A DNA stretch of 38,458 bases from Thaumasiovibrio sp043421945 (GCA_043421945.1 JBHOGO010000041.1:1-38458); one strand, 5' to 3'; counted from the stretch's first letter, positions 15,505 to 24,483 are shown. Program-made: numbers and translations. Notes: a model not told the origin generated them from the letters alone.

Positions 15505-15912
15505 TCAGTGAATAACAAGCTCTGAATACCCTGTATCAGGTTCCCACTCTCGTGTTAGTGCCATCTCCGGATAGAAGTGTAAAAATACTTCCATAGTATG
15601 AGAAACAATATTCCCTTCAAGTAGGTGCCCTCCGATCACTCTTCCTTCTGCATCAGCAGCTGAGAGATGCAAATGTACGTGCTCCGAGGTCAACGTACCA
15701 TTAAGAGTCAGTACCTCAAAAGGCGCAGCTATTTGCAGTGTCTTCGTGGCATCAGCTAACCTTAATGCCACATGTGATAAACACCCAACACACGAGACCA
15801 CACAGCCACTCGCAAGCGCTCTATTACTCTTGGTTTTTTCAGTCAGTACGGCGCTAAAGATCGCGCTTTTTAGATCATCACCACGCTTAAGTCGAAGCAC
15901 CACAACATTCAT
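15505..15912 (-). CDS. DUF296/PPC domain protein
   Basis: A 135-residue protein that is essentially one PPC (plants and prokaryotes conserved, DUF296) domain, a beta-rich fold that forms trimers. The N-terminal R-L-K-R-G-D-D-L and the core stretch VLTLNGTLTSEHVHLHLSAADAEGRVIGGHL with its histidines match the family. In plants this domain is joined to AT-hooks, but the bacterial single-domain proteins have no agreed function; several are annotated as DNA-binding on weak grounds. The start ATG shares its A with the TAA stop of the TrmY-like gene (TAATG), so translation is coupled. A joint role with that methyltransferase, for instance binding an adenosyl or nucleotide ligand, is inference only. 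Confidence 0.82.
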   Translation of the reverse strand: MNVVVLRLKRGDDLKSAIFSAVLTEKTKSNRALASGCVVSCVGCLSHVALRLADATKTLQIAAPFEVLTLNGTLTSEHVHLHLSAADAEGRVIGGHLLEGNIVSHTMEVFLHFYPEMALTREWEPDTGYSELVIH

Positions 15913-16508
15913 TAATCTCTCATATCCATTTCATTATGGATTAACGTAACGCACTGTGAGGCAAATAGCATTTTCGGCCCAAGACTTACTTTTTCTGTTC
16001 CTAAGCGCTTTAAGCTATTAAAGCTCTTCTTAGGCATCGGAATATGATCGGTTAATAAAAAGCAGGGATTACGTGCAATCTCAATATCTCGAATGCCATC
16101 GCCTTTTTTATCCATCATGTACAGCTGATGATCTTCTGCTAACTCCGTAACTAATTTTTCAAAGCTTATCGTTCTGACCGTAATACCGGGTTCAACAACA
16201 CGCAACTGCTCTTTTGTCATCCCTACAGATTTATCTAAGGCTCTCGCCACTTTGGTCAATAGTGCTTGCTCATGGAACCCACCCAACTCCGTCAACTCAT
16301 TGGCGACAAAAGTCACTGTGCGTGAAAAATCTTTAGTGCTCTCTAATACGACATGCACGACAACATCATCTCGATGAGATTGCGCGACAAACATCGCATT
16401 CATTAGCATATGCGCCATGATCTCGCTGTGAGACTCTTGCCCAATACCTGCCAGCATTTGCTGACTATCGGTGGAAGCTGCTCTCGCTCGGAGTACAAAT
16501 GTGCGCAT
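15912..16508 (-). CDS. trmY: TrmY-family RNA methyltransferase (archaeal-type pseudouridine N1-methylase)
   Basis: A 198-residue SPOUT-class methyltransferase. Hallmarks are the start MRTFVLRARAASTDSQQM, the segment VVHVVLESTKDFSRTVTF, FHEQALLTKVARAL, and the C-terminal knot region with LTDHIPMPKKSFNSLKRLG followed by EKVSLGPKMLFASQCVTLIHNEMD. Archaeal TrmY uses S-adenosylmethionine to methylate pseudouridine 54 of tRNA to N1-methylpseudouridine. Bacterial tRNA normally has ribothymidine at 54, so the substrate of this homologue is uncertain. Homologues are known in Vibrio-type bacteria. AGGAA precedes the start. It is the first gene of a two-gene unit with the DUF296 protein, joined by a one-base stop-start overlap. 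Confidence 0.9.
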   Translation of the reverse strand: MRTFVLRARAASTDSQQMLAGIGQESHSEIMAHMLMNAMFVAQSHRDDVVVHVVLESTKDFSRTVTFVANELTELGGFHEQALLTKVARALDKSVGMTKEQLRVVEPGITVRTISFEKLVTELAEDHQLYMMDKKGDGIRDIEIARNPCFLLTDHIPMPKKSFNSLKRLGTEKVSLGPKMLFASQCVTLIHNEMDMRD

Positions 16509-16646
16509 TTCAATGTTCCTATTTTACCTAGCAAATAATCTACGCATCATTATACCCTCATCATGACGGTGACAAGCAAAAATAGTTCGCTAACCGTACT
16601 CACTTACCGTTACTATTCCAACGTTTGAATTCAATCAGGATTGGTC

Positions 16647-17309
16647 ATGAAGTTGACTCAGCAACGCTTTGTAAAAGAAAACTTTAACAGCAAAGAGTGG
16701 ATAGGCGCGACGTTTGAACAATGCGAATTTATTCAATGTGATTTTAATTACGCTGATGTCAGCGAGTCCCAATTTATCGACTGTCGGTTCATTGAACGCG
16801 GTCATGACGTAGGCTGCTCTTTTCTCCATGCCACACTCAAAGAAACCAGCTTCATACGCTGTGATCTTAGTTTCGCTCAATTTCAATATGCCGACGCCTA
16901 TAGCATTGAAATCAAAGAGTGTCAGCTTCAGGGTGCCAACTTCCGTTATACCACTTTCGCTATGCAGCTTTCCGCGCAAACCCATCTATGTGAAGCGTGC
17001 ATTATCAAAAGCAACCTCAGCTATACCGATCTAGAAGATGCCAAACTAGAACAGTGCGAGCTATCAAAAAATAAATGGATTGGTGCGAATCTTACAGGGG
17101 CGAGCTTTAAGGGCTCCGACCTGAGTGACGGGCAATTTTCACCCGATTCTTGGGGTGCATTTGACATAGAAGGAACAAACCTCAGCTATGTTGATTTGAC
17201 AGGCATTGATATCACCCACCTTTCATTGCGTGGCGTAACCATCTGCGATTGGCAACAAGAGCTGCTCCTCTCCCCGCTAGGTATCACTATTTTACCAACA
17301 AAGCATTAG
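16647..17309 (+). CDS. Qnr-type pentapeptide repeat protein
   Basis: A 220-residue right-handed quadrilateral beta-helix protein of the Qnr family, DNA mimics that bind gyrase and topoisomerase IV and protect them from quinolones. The pentapeptide A(D/N)LXX pattern runs almost the full length. The Gly-flanked break near residues 50-55 (FIERGHDVGCSF) corresponds to loop A. The break near 100-115 (TTFAMQLSAQTHLCEACI) corresponds to loop B, and the stretches WIGANLTGASFKGSDLSDG and ICDWQQELLL closely follow known Qnr proteins. The length agrees with 218-219 aa of plasmid Qnr. I choose ATG 16647, six bases after AGGA, over the TTG at 16641. No mobile element, integron site or LexA box is visible, so this looks like an intrinsic chromosomal gene as found in Vibrionaceae. 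Confidence 0.88.
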   Translation: MKLTQQRFVKENFNSKEWIGATFEQCEFIQCDFNYADVSESQFIDCRFIERGHDVGCSFLHATLKETSFIRCDLSFAQFQYADAYSIEIKECQLQGANFRYTTFAMQLSAQTHLCEACIIKSNLSYTDLEDAKLEQCELSKNKWIGANLTGASFKGSDLSDGQFSPDSWGAFDIEGTNLSYVDLTGIDITHLSLRGVTICDWQQELLLSPLGITILPTKH

Positions 17310-17484
17310 CTTTTGATTCAAACAAGACGATACCGCTCGTAGACGATAGTTTAACCCAGTACTTTTCGTTCTGGATTTCAAAGTAGGGACACGCGCTTTT
17401 GTAAAAAGCGGCCTCAGCAATGCTGATGGAGGGCTTGAAGAAACCAATGACAGCTAATTTTAGTGGGAGGCTAGTAGTCAGCAT
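17287..17484 (-). CDS. Possible small protein antisense to the qnr 3' end
   Basis: A minus-strand frame of about 65 codons from an ATG at 17484 (or 73 codons from a TTG at 17508) fills the gap between the Qnr-type gene and the MATE gene and overlaps the qnr 3' end by 23 bases. The product would start with a hydrophobic stretch (LTTSLPLKLAVIGFF) and continue with a plausible globular sequence containing CPYFEIQNEKYW. No ribosome binding site is visible and no family is recognised. It may be a real small protein or chance. Confidence 0.3.
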   Translation of the reverse strand: MLTTSLPLKLAVIGFFKPSISIAEAAFYKSACPYFEIQNEKYWVKLSSTSGIVLFESKANALLVK

Positions 17485-17543
17485 AAAGATTAAAATATAA
17501 TAATACAATATACACCTTATCCCCCTTATTATTAGGAGCTATT

Positions 17544-18890
17544 TTGCTACTCTCCCCCTTTGTGAAGAAAAATTTAAAAATGGCATGGCCGCTCGCAATG
17601 AATGCGCTATTGATGCAATCCATGCTTCTTATCGACACATTACTGGTTTCTCCTCTGGGTGAGGTACCCGTTGCTGCAATAGGGGTCGCGACAGCCATCG
17701 TTGCTTTTCTGCTCGGGTTTCAAAACGCTTTAGCAAATGGCACACAGCTCGTTATCAGCAGAGCATTTGGCTCAGGGCGATCTGATACACTGAGCGGCTC
17801 CATCCTCAGCGGCATGGCTATCAACTTTGGTGTCGCGATACTTTTCTCAATCATACTGTTCTTTTTCGGTGACGTATTTATTGGATACATCACTCAAGAT
17901 GCCGAGCTACTACTGCAAACCGTTAATTATCTTAAAATTTCTTCTTTGACATTACTATTTAGCGCTCTAACGCAAGTCATGATTGCTTGTTTCAATGGCC
18001 TTGGAAGAACCAAAATTCCTTTTGTTGGTTATCTTATCGAGCTTCCTATTAATGCCTTATCAACCTACCTACTCATTCACTACTTTGAGTTTGGTGTACT
18101 GGGTGCAGCGCTCGGTAGTTTGATCGCTATTTTGATTCGTACCGCTTACTTGTCGTACTGCTTTCGAATTGACAGTACCATTATTCTTCGTCAACCCGAG
18201 AAGCTTACTCAGTTCATCACACTCACCAAGCGGCACTTTGTCGAAATTTTTCCTATCGCTGCCAACATGGCAATGCTTGCTGTGGGTGCAACGATCTATC
18301 AATTACTCTATTCACAGCTCAGCTTATACTCTTATGTCGCCATCACCTTAATTATGCCTTGGATCCGAATGGGAACGCAGTTTACGACCTCTTGGGTCCA
18401 TTCTATTGCTATTCTGATCAGCCAGGCAATTGGGGCTAACAAGCTTGACTCCTTGCGACAAGATGTCGATACCAGCATAAGAATGACGATGATTTTTTCT
18501 AGCATTACTTGCGTCTTTTTCTTCATTTTGTCTCTGTGCTTACCGTATATCTACCCAGAGATGGAGCCAGAGACATTACAAGCTCTAGCAATTATTGCAC
18601 CTCTTTATATTTTCATCCCATTAGCACGTGGCTACAACACGGTACATGGACATGTATTACGGGCGCTGGGGGAAACAAAAGCGGTATTTATTATTAACTT
18701 TTCAGGCCAATGGCTGGTATCACTCAGTCTATTGGTTGTACTCATCCAATTTTTCGATGCGCCTCTATTTTGGGCGTTTGCCATTATGCCTTTTGAGGAA
18801 TGTATTAAAACCATTCCATTTCGCTATTTAGCAAGAAAGACACTACGAGAGTTTGATAAGGATAAAGCAAGCAAGCTTAACTATCTTTAA
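17544..18890 (+). CDS. MATE family efflux transporter
   Basis: A 448-residue inner-membrane antiporter with about 12 hydrophobic helices in two homologous halves. The first half opens with AWPLAMNALLMQSMLLIDTLLVSPLG and contains the acidic and asparagine residues expected in helix 1 (the D of LLIDTLL). MATE transporters export cationic drugs and metabolites using Na+ or H+. I accept the TTG at 17544 because AGGAG lies five bases upstream; the first ATG (17580) lacks a good site. It follows the Qnr-type gene on the same strand by 234 bases, so co-transcription is possible though not shown. A terminator follows at 18911-18935. The subfamily seems NorM/DinF-like, and the substrate cannot be told. 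Confidence 0.88.
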   Translation: MLLSPFVKKNLKMAWPLAMNALLMQSMLLIDTLLVSPLGEVPVAAIGVATAIVAFLLGFQNALANGTQLVISRAFGSGRSDTLSGSILSGMAINFGVAILFSIILFFFGDVFIGYITQDAELLLQTVNYLKISSLTLLFSALTQVMIACFNGLGRTKIPFVGYLIELPINALSTYLLIHYFEFGVLGAALGSLIAILIRTAYLSYCFRIDSTIILRQPEKLTQFITLTKRHFVEIFPIAANMAMLAVGATIYQLLYSQLSLYSYVAITLIMPWIRMGTQFTTSWVHSIAILISQAIGANKLDSLRQDVDTSIRMTMIFSSITCVFFFILSLCLPYIYPEMEPETLQALAIIAPLYIFIPLARGYNTVHGHVLRALGETKAVFIINFSGQWLVSLSLLVVLIQFFDAPLFWAFAIMPFEECIKTIPFRYLARKTLREFDKDKASKLNYL

Positions 18891-18910
18891 TCTTAAGCAC
18901 CTCGAATACA

Positions 18911-18935
18911 AAGCGCTAATCATGCATTAGCGCTT
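18911..18935 (+). terminator. Intrinsic terminator of the MATE gene
   Basis: AAGCGCTAAT (18911-18920) and ATTAGCGCTT (18926-18935) form a perfect 10-bp stem with loop CATGC, followed by TTATCTATTATTTTA. It lies about 20 bases after the stop codon. Confidence 0.85.
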
Positions 18936-19134
18936 TTATCTATTATTTTAGGTAAAGAAAAACATCAGGAATACCCATATTTAAGCCCTAAACAATAAAT
19001 TAAAAAAAACCTCTACATTTAGAGTCAAATATCTCATCGTTACTTATCATCACCTAATTAAATGATAGTAATATCATTGTAAACGTTTATTGTATAGCAT
19101 GGATAAGACTACCTTTAAGACACCAAGGACGACA

Positions 19135-20550
19135 ATGAAAGCAATAGATGAGAGCAACACAAACGAACAGCTAACAACGCTCTTTTTAGACATGAAAAAC
19201 CGTTATAATTGTTCGCCTTATCCAACTTACGATGAACGCGTTAGGGTTTTAAGTCGGCTAAAGTCATCTATTTTAAAGCACGAAAAAGCAATACACACAG
19301 CACTCAACCTCGACTTTGGCTACCGGAGTGACTTCGATACAATGACGGGGGACTTACTTCCTTGTGTCACAAATATCAACTACACCATTAAACAGCTCAA
19401 AAAATGGATGAAGCCCTCTAAGCGTCACTCAGGCTTGCTACTCATGCCTTCTAAAGTGACGGTTCAATACCAACCCCTTGGTGTCGTCGGTGTGATTTCC
19501 CCGTGGAACTTCCCTCTGTATTTAGCCCTTGGCCCAACGATACAAGCACTTGCGGCTGGTAATCGAGTATTGATTAAAATGAGTGAATTTACGCCTCATA
19601 CCAACCAAGTACTTCGAGATATCATCAAAGATCTCACCAATCATATCGGTATTGTTGAAGGTAAAGCAGATATAGGTGCTGCTTTTTCATCACTACCATT
19701 CGATCACCTCATTTTCACGGGTTCATCGAATGTAGGCAAACAAGTCGCTCAATCTGCAGCATCAAACCTAACACCGGTGACATTAGAGTTGGGAGGAAAG
19801 TCTCCGACCATCATTGATAATGAGATCAATATCAAAACGGCTGTTGATGCAATCATTATCGGTAAGTCAATAAACTCTGGGCAAATTTGTGTTGCGCCAG
19901 ACTACGTGTTTGTTCCCACTGAGAGAAAAGATTTATTCATTACTACCTTTATCAAGCGTTATTCAGAGTACCTCCTAGAAAGCAATGATAATAATCAGCA
20001 AACGCATATCATCAATGAACATCAACATAAACGTATATTGACAATTTTACAGGATGCGAAAGGTAAAGGAGCCGAAATACATTCTGTGAAAGAGATTAAT
20101 TCAGAACAAAACTATCTCGTATACCCCCAGTTAATTACTAATACCTCAGATGAAATGTTAGTAATGAAAGAAGAGATCTTTGGTTCTCTCCTACCCGTTT
20201 TAACCTATGACCATATCGAAGATGTGATTGAATATATTAACGATCATGAAAGACCGCTGGCTTTATATATCATGTCAAAAAATAGAGCTACCATTGATCG
20301 GCTATTAAAAAACACCCATAGCGGTGGCGTTGCGATAAACGATACAGTGATGCATGTTGCTGCTGACGACGCACCATTTGGCGGAATAGGAAACTCCGGC
20401 ATGGGCCATTACCACGGACACGAAGGTTTCTTAACATTTTCCAAAGCGAAAACTGTCCTTCACTCCTCACATTGGATCCCTAAAAATAGGTTTATTCTAA
20501 AAAATAGGGCGTTAATTCTACGCTTAGTGAGAAGGATTCTACTTAAGTAG
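19135..20550 (+). CDS. Aldehyde dehydrogenase, coniferyl-aldehyde dehydrogenase type
   Basis: A 471-residue NAD(P)-dependent aldehyde dehydrogenase of the class-3-like group that includes coniferyl aldehyde dehydrogenase (CalB) and fatty aldehyde enzymes. Residues 120-126 (VISPWNF) form the oxyanion and cofactor region. FTGSSNVGK (194-202) is the NAD-binding turn, VTLELGGKSP carries general base Glu218, and SGQICVAPDYV carries catalytic Cys252. The C-terminus is basic and hydrophobic (KNRALILRLVRRILLK) and might associate with membrane, as in long-chain aldehyde enzymes. The frame opens further upstream (TTG 19090, ATG 19099), but only ATG 19135 has a good site, AAGGA. It is a single gene; the true substrate is not evident from neighbours. 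Confidence 0.88.
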   Translation: MKAIDESNTNEQLTTLFLDMKNRYNCSPYPTYDERVRVLSRLKSSILKHEKAIHTALNLDFGYRSDFDTMTGDLLPCVTNINYTIKQLKKWMKPSKRHSGLLLMPSKVTVQYQPLGVVGVISPWNFPLYLALGPTIQALAAGNRVLIKMSEFTPHTNQVLRDIIKDLTNHIGIVEGKADIGAAFSSLPFDHLIFTGSSNVGKQVAQSAASNLTPVTLELGGKSPTIIDNEINIKTAVDAIIIGKSINSGQICVAPDYVFVPTERKDLFITTFIKRYSEYLLESNDNNQQTHIINEHQHKRILTILQDAKGKGAEIHSVKEINSEQNYLVYPQLITNTSDEMLVMKEEIFGSLLPVLTYDHIEDVIEYINDHERPLALYIMSKNRATIDRLLKNTHSGGVAINDTVMHVAADDAPFGGIGNSGMGHYHGHEGFLTFSKAKTVLHSSHWIPKNRFILKNRALILRLVRRILLK

Positions 20551-20710
20551 CGACTTAAAAATTGCGCGTTCAAACAGACAAGCTAAGTAAGATCATACCG
20601 AGTGCCGAGAACAACGCCTTCCCTCGACACAACAGCACATAGCGTTCCTCATCACCTAAAGATCTATTGTCAAAATGTGGTCTAGAAGCTTGTATTGTGC
20701 AGCCCCATAT

Positions 20711-23602
20711 TTAAGACCTCGAAGGCTCTAGTGAGAGCATATCACTTGGTGATTTCATCTTACTCTCTTTTTTCGGCAAATACGCTGCAATATCAACATC
20801 ATCGATCTGCTCTGGAGCCATAAATTGCTCAGCATAATGCAGGTAGACACCATCTTCTAAGAAGAGCTGAAACAGGTCAGCATCAATGTGCGCATCTTTC
20901 ACCATGAAAGACATAATCTTCAACGCTTCACTGAGTGTTTTTCCACGTTTGTAGGGGCGATCTGATGCAGTTAATGCTTCAAAGATGTCTGCAACCGCCA
21001 TCATTCTTGCCGTTACGGACATTTCCTCACCTTTTAACCCACGAGGGTAACCAGTACCGTTCATCTTCTCATGATGCCCACCAGCAATCTCTGCGACGGC
21101 TGATAAATGAGAAGGAAAAGGGAGCTCCTCCAGCATAATAATGGTCTGAATGATGTGGTCGTTTATCTTAAATCGCTCTTCTTCATTCAACGTACCTCGT
21201 GAAATACTCAAATTGTAAAGCTCCCCTTCATTTTGCGCCAAAGGTGGACGCTTCAATGTAAAGGATTCATATTTGCTGTGCTCTGTAGAAGAAGCGCGGG
21301 GGATACGGTGCTCAATTTTGTTAGCGAGAAGCTGCTCTTGAACAGGTAAGCTCTCCTGTGGCTGAGCGAAGCGCTGGAGAGTGAGATGTGACAACCCTAA
21401 TCGGTCATCAAGTGTTCTTGTCCATGTTTGCTTCGCGATGACATTGAGGCGTTCAATCGCTTCATCTGACATAAATTCTGTACCTAAATTGCATTCGGCA
21501 ACAAATGAGAACTGCTTATCGTACTCCTTTAACTGCGCTTTCAATGCCTCTTTAGAAGGCTTATTTCCTTGAGCTTTCTCCCGCCAAAAATTGACTTCAG
21601 CGTCTCTTTTTAGTACTTCAAAACGCATGCGAATTTCATGAATCCGATCATAAATCGTCTCCAGCTTGGTTGCCTTATCAACGATATACTCTGGCGTGGT
21701 AACCTTGCCACAGTCATGAAGCCACGAGGCGATGAACAACTCTTCCCATTGGTTATCGCTTAAACTAAAATCTGCAAATACTCCTTCACGCTGTTGTTGT
21801 GCGGACTCAGCCAGCATCTTGGTCAGCTCTGGAACCCGTTCACAATGCTTACCTGTATAAGGTGATTTGGCATCAATCGCCTGAGCAATCAACCGAATAA
21901 ATGCATGCATCAACGTCTTTTGATGTTCTATCAAACGCCGATTTTCAACAGCTACAGTAATCACGCTACTTAATGCTTCCATAAAGGAAGTCAGTTGAGG
22001 GTTAATCGACCGAGTTGGATGGTCTAGAAAGACCATAATACCAACACGCTGCATCTCTTTATCGAGTAATGGACAAGCCAAAAAACTGTGCGCACTATCA
22101 CCTACCCAGACATAACCACTCTGAACAGAAGTCAGTGTATCCAACCCACCTAAGCTCTGCGTGAGTGGATGATCAACCTCACTAAGGTTATCAGAAAATC
22201 TTGGCCACTCACCTCGACTAGCTGCCAGCTTATCTCCATCGGCATCCGTGAGGTAAATAGCCGCGGACGGCATGTTAGCAACAATCTTCAACTCATCAAG
22301 GTAGTGCTGAAGAAGCTGATCAAAGTGATCCTCTTTCCCCACAATCGTAGAAACTTTCGCAAATTGCTCAATGGTTTGACTCAATTTTTGTATCGTGCCA
22401 CTAAGCTGAAAGACCTCTAAAACGGCCGAATCGACGGGAGTTGCCCGTTCAAAGTCAAAAGCCATAATCGCTTCGCTTTGCTCTTTTAACGCTTTCAATG
22501 GCCGCGAGATAAATCCAGCCATCCAAAGTGCCATTGGTACTGAGCAGACAATAATAAACAGGGAAATCAGTATTGTGATATCCCGGCTGCGCTTAGCGGT
22601 AACAAGAAGTTCATCAACAGGGCTAACAACTGCCAGATAGAGGTTCGCGATTCCTAATCCCAGCATATCAATCGCGCCACGCCATTGCTGCCCATTAATT
22701 TCGAAATGATAGGTTCCAGCAGCCGTTAATCCATCCATATAAACCAAGGCTTCCGAGTCACTCTCGCTTAACTTCTTCAATAATTGACTACTGGATTCGA
22801 CGTTAAGTTTATCGGGGTCACTATGTGCTAACAGGTGGTGACGTGGTCCATATAAAGCAACTTGTGTATTCGGAGAAAAAACCTGCCCACTTAAACTTTG
22901 AGAAAGGCGAGAGAGAGCTAAATCGACACCAACAACTTTTGTTGCATCATCGGTAAGCTGTGCAATGGTAAAACCAATATCATCGCCAGAGAAAAACCGA
23001 TATGGGGGAGTAACAATGACCTTTTGCTGTTTAACGGCCATTTTAAACCATTCTCGTGTTCGCGGGTCATAGGGGTACTCTCGCTTTAGATCATCCTGCA
23101 ATTCTCTACGGTCGTCAGAGAAGAAACGGATATTGCCCTGCCCTTTCTCAACACTATTTACCATTAACATCGCCGCTGAGGGTGCATCAAATTGAGTTCT
23201 ATGTGCATCAACCCTAAGTGCACGAACGAGATAAAAATCGCCATTGGTGTCCCCCACATACACAGCCGTTAATGCCTCCTGTCGAGAAAGAACTTCTTGG
23301 AAGTAACTTAACCATCGAGCCTCATCTTTCAGAATTTCAGCAATGGAGGGAACAAAGGTACTTAATGTTGCTGTCACTGATTGTGCACCATCAAGTAAAG
23401 AGCGCGTTTCGAGTAAAATGTTATCGCTAACACTGTCAAATAGGGTGACTTGATTCGCCTCAACAATATGAGTCGTTTTATAGTAATTAAAGGTAGCTAC
23501 CGATACCCCTGAGACAAAAAGCACGACGATGATAATCGTGGCGATATGTATTTGAATAGGGAAACGCTGATCTCTAACTCTTGTCCTTAAGTGACTAAGC
23601 AT
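20711..23602 (-). CDS. dCACHE-HAMP-GAF-HD-GYP cyclic-di-GMP phosphodiesterase
   Basis: A 963-residue inner-membrane sensor enzyme. TM1 is at about 18-37. A periplasmic double CACHE sensor occupies about 40-340, with YDPRTREWFKMAV at 178-190. TM2 is at about 342-364, then HAMP (about 365-415) and a GAF-like domain (about 420-560). The HD-GYP domain runs from about 565, with HDCGK at 629-633, HHEKMNGTGYP at 843-853 and the following ARMMAVADIFEALTASDRPYK. HD-GYP enzymes hydrolyse c-di-GMP; the metal-binding HD, HH and D motifs are intact. The gap between the HD and GYP motifs is about 210 residues against about 60 in typical members, so there is a large helical insertion around 650-800. AGG abuts the start, an unusually close spacing. 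It stands alone. Confidence 0.9.
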   Translation of the reverse strand: MLSHLRTRVRDQRFPIQIHIATIIIVVLFVSGVSVATFNYYKTTHIVEANQVTLFDSVSDNILLETRSLLDGAQSVTATLSTFVPSIAEILKDEARWLSYFQEVLSRQEALTAVYVGDTNGDFYLVRALRVDAHRTQFDAPSAAMLMVNSVEKGQGNIRFFSDDRRELQDDLKREYPYDPRTREWFKMAVKQQKVIVTPPYRFFSGDDIGFTIAQLTDDATKVVGVDLALSRLSQSLSGQVFSPNTQVALYGPRHHLLAHSDPDKLNVESSSQLLKKLSESDSEALVYMDGLTAAGTYHFEINGQQWRGAIDMLGLGIANLYLAVVSPVDELLVTAKRSRDITILISLFIIVCSVPMALWMAGFISRPLKALKEQSEAIMAFDFERATPVDSAVLEVFQLSGTIQKLSQTIEQFAKVSTIVGKEDHFDQLLQHYLDELKIVANMPSAAIYLTDADGDKLAASRGEWPRFSDNLSEVDHPLTQSLGGLDTLTSVQSGYVWVGDSAHSFLACPLLDKEMQRVGIMVFLDHPTRSINPQLTSFMEALSSVITVAVENRRLIEHQKTLMHAFIRLIAQAIDAKSPYTGKHCERVPELTKMLAESAQQQREGVFADFSLSDNQWEELFIASWLHDCGKVTTPEYIVDKATKLETIYDRIHEIRMRFEVLKRDAEVNFWREKAQGNKPSKEALKAQLKEYDKQFSFVAECNLGTEFMSDEAIERLNVIAKQTWTRTLDDRLGLSHLTLQRFAQPQESLPVQEQLLANKIEHRIPRASSTEHSKYESFTLKRPPLAQNEGELYNLSISRGTLNEEERFKINDHIIQTIIMLEELPFPSHLSAVAEIAGGHHEKMNGTGYPRGLKGEEMSVTARMMAVADIFEALTASDRPYKRGKTLSEALKIMSFMVKDAHIDADLFQLFLEDGVYLHYAEQFMAPEQIDDVDIAAYLPKKESKMKSPSDMLSLEPSRS

Positions 23603-24027
23603 CCTGTCTGCACTCGAGTAATATCAATAGACAAAATTTTAGCGCAAACAAACACTTCTAATATTTTTACTCCTCAATTTCATCACAATGAGTGACTTGT
23701 GTCTCAAGAATCACCTTATGGATACAAAGTGTTTTCATCAGATTTGTTCATCAACGAGCCATTGATAACACTCTCTTTCATATAAAAATGAGCGCATTAT
23801 AGCTCACAGTAATTTATCTCGTTTTCAAGGTAGCCATTAATGGGCCATTCAATTTACAGAGCGTACTTGAAAGTGGTTGTTGCGAAGTCATCAGGTTAGA
23901 GCGATATGATTAGATAGCTGGATGGGTGGATGGGTGAAAGATATCTAAAGTGATAAACCACTTTTACACTGTAAATAGAGTAAAAGTGGTTCATTTGGCA
24001 ACTCATAACAAAAGCGTATCGGTTAAA
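23603..24027. other. Intergenic region with HD-GYP promoter and LruC-unit 3' end
   Basis: No gene seen. It contains the promoter of the HD-GYP gene (minus strand) on the left and the 3' region of the LruC/lipoprotein unit on the right. A short dyad TGAGC...GCTCA lies near 23791-23808. A tandem pair of GGATGGGT (23920-23935) and a strong hairpin at 23956-23991 are also present. Confidence 0.5.
23956..23991 (-). terminator. Probable terminator of the LruC/lipoprotein unit
   Basis: A perfect 12-bp stem, AACCACTTTTAC (23956-23967) and GTAAAAGTGGTT (23980-23991), with a 12-nt loop, lies 36 bases after the lipoprotein stop on the minus strand. The following tatcacttt has only a weak T-tract. Confidence 0.5.
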
Positions 24028-24483
24028 TCAGTTCCAGTTCCACTGTGTGTCACTACTATTCAACACAACCTGCATAGGCTCAGTACCATCGTAAAACCAA
24101 ATCTCTGCAAGGTAATCACTGTCGACTTCCCCTAATGCGAGTTCAACGTCTCCAACCCCATTATTAAGTGCTAACGTCGCAAGCTTAGTATTATAACTTG
24201 GTACATTGTCACCATTTGGTGCGACTTGATACTCTCCGTATACCGTTAAGTATGCTCTCGCCGTTGATAGTGATGCAATATCAACCGATAATGTTCTCGT
24301 TTCTATCGGGTTATAGTCAAAGCCTTCAGGGGCGACTAAGTCTTCTGTTTTGACAACCTCTGCTGTCGGTGTTGGTGCGATAACAGGAGCCGCTGGTGAA
24401 GATGATGAGCTACCACCACCTCCTCCTCCGCCACATCCAATTAACGGTAAAGCCATCAGTGTTGATAAAATTAACGTTTTCAT
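24028..24483 (-). CDS. Poly-glycine/serine lipoprotein of unknown function
   Basis: A 151-residue envelope lipoprotein. A short signal sequence ends in the lipobox L-I-G-C with lipid on Cys17, followed at once by seven glycines and five serines and then a Pro/Ala-rich stretch (APVIAPTPTAE). This is a flexible tether that lifts a C-terminal beta-type domain (about 55-151) off the membrane. That domain has no cysteines and ends DTQWNWN. Gly/Ser linkers right after the lipidated Cys are common in Vibrio and Shewanella surface lipoproteins. AAGGAG precedes the start and touches the stop of the LruC gene, 11 bases away, so the two proteins are made together and may form a complex. The domain is not one I can name. 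Confidence 0.75.
   Translation of the reverse strand: MKTLILSTLMALPLIGCGGGGGGGSSSSSPAAPVIAPTPTAEVVKTEDLVAPEGFDYNPIETRTLSVDIASLSTARAYLTVYGEYQVAPNGDNVPSYNTKLATLALNNGVGDVELALGEVDSDYLAEIWFYDGTEPMQVVLNSSDTQWNWN

Noticed and set aside
23920..23935. Tandem GGATGGGT as a minisatellite or G-quadruplex
   Set aside because: Only two units, and too few G-tracts of three for a stable quadruplex.
24413..24432. Phase-variable trinucleotide repeat in the poly-Gly lipoprotein
   Set aside because: The glycine codons are mixed (GGC, GGA, GGT), and a trinucleotide change would not shift the frame, so on/off switching is unlikely.
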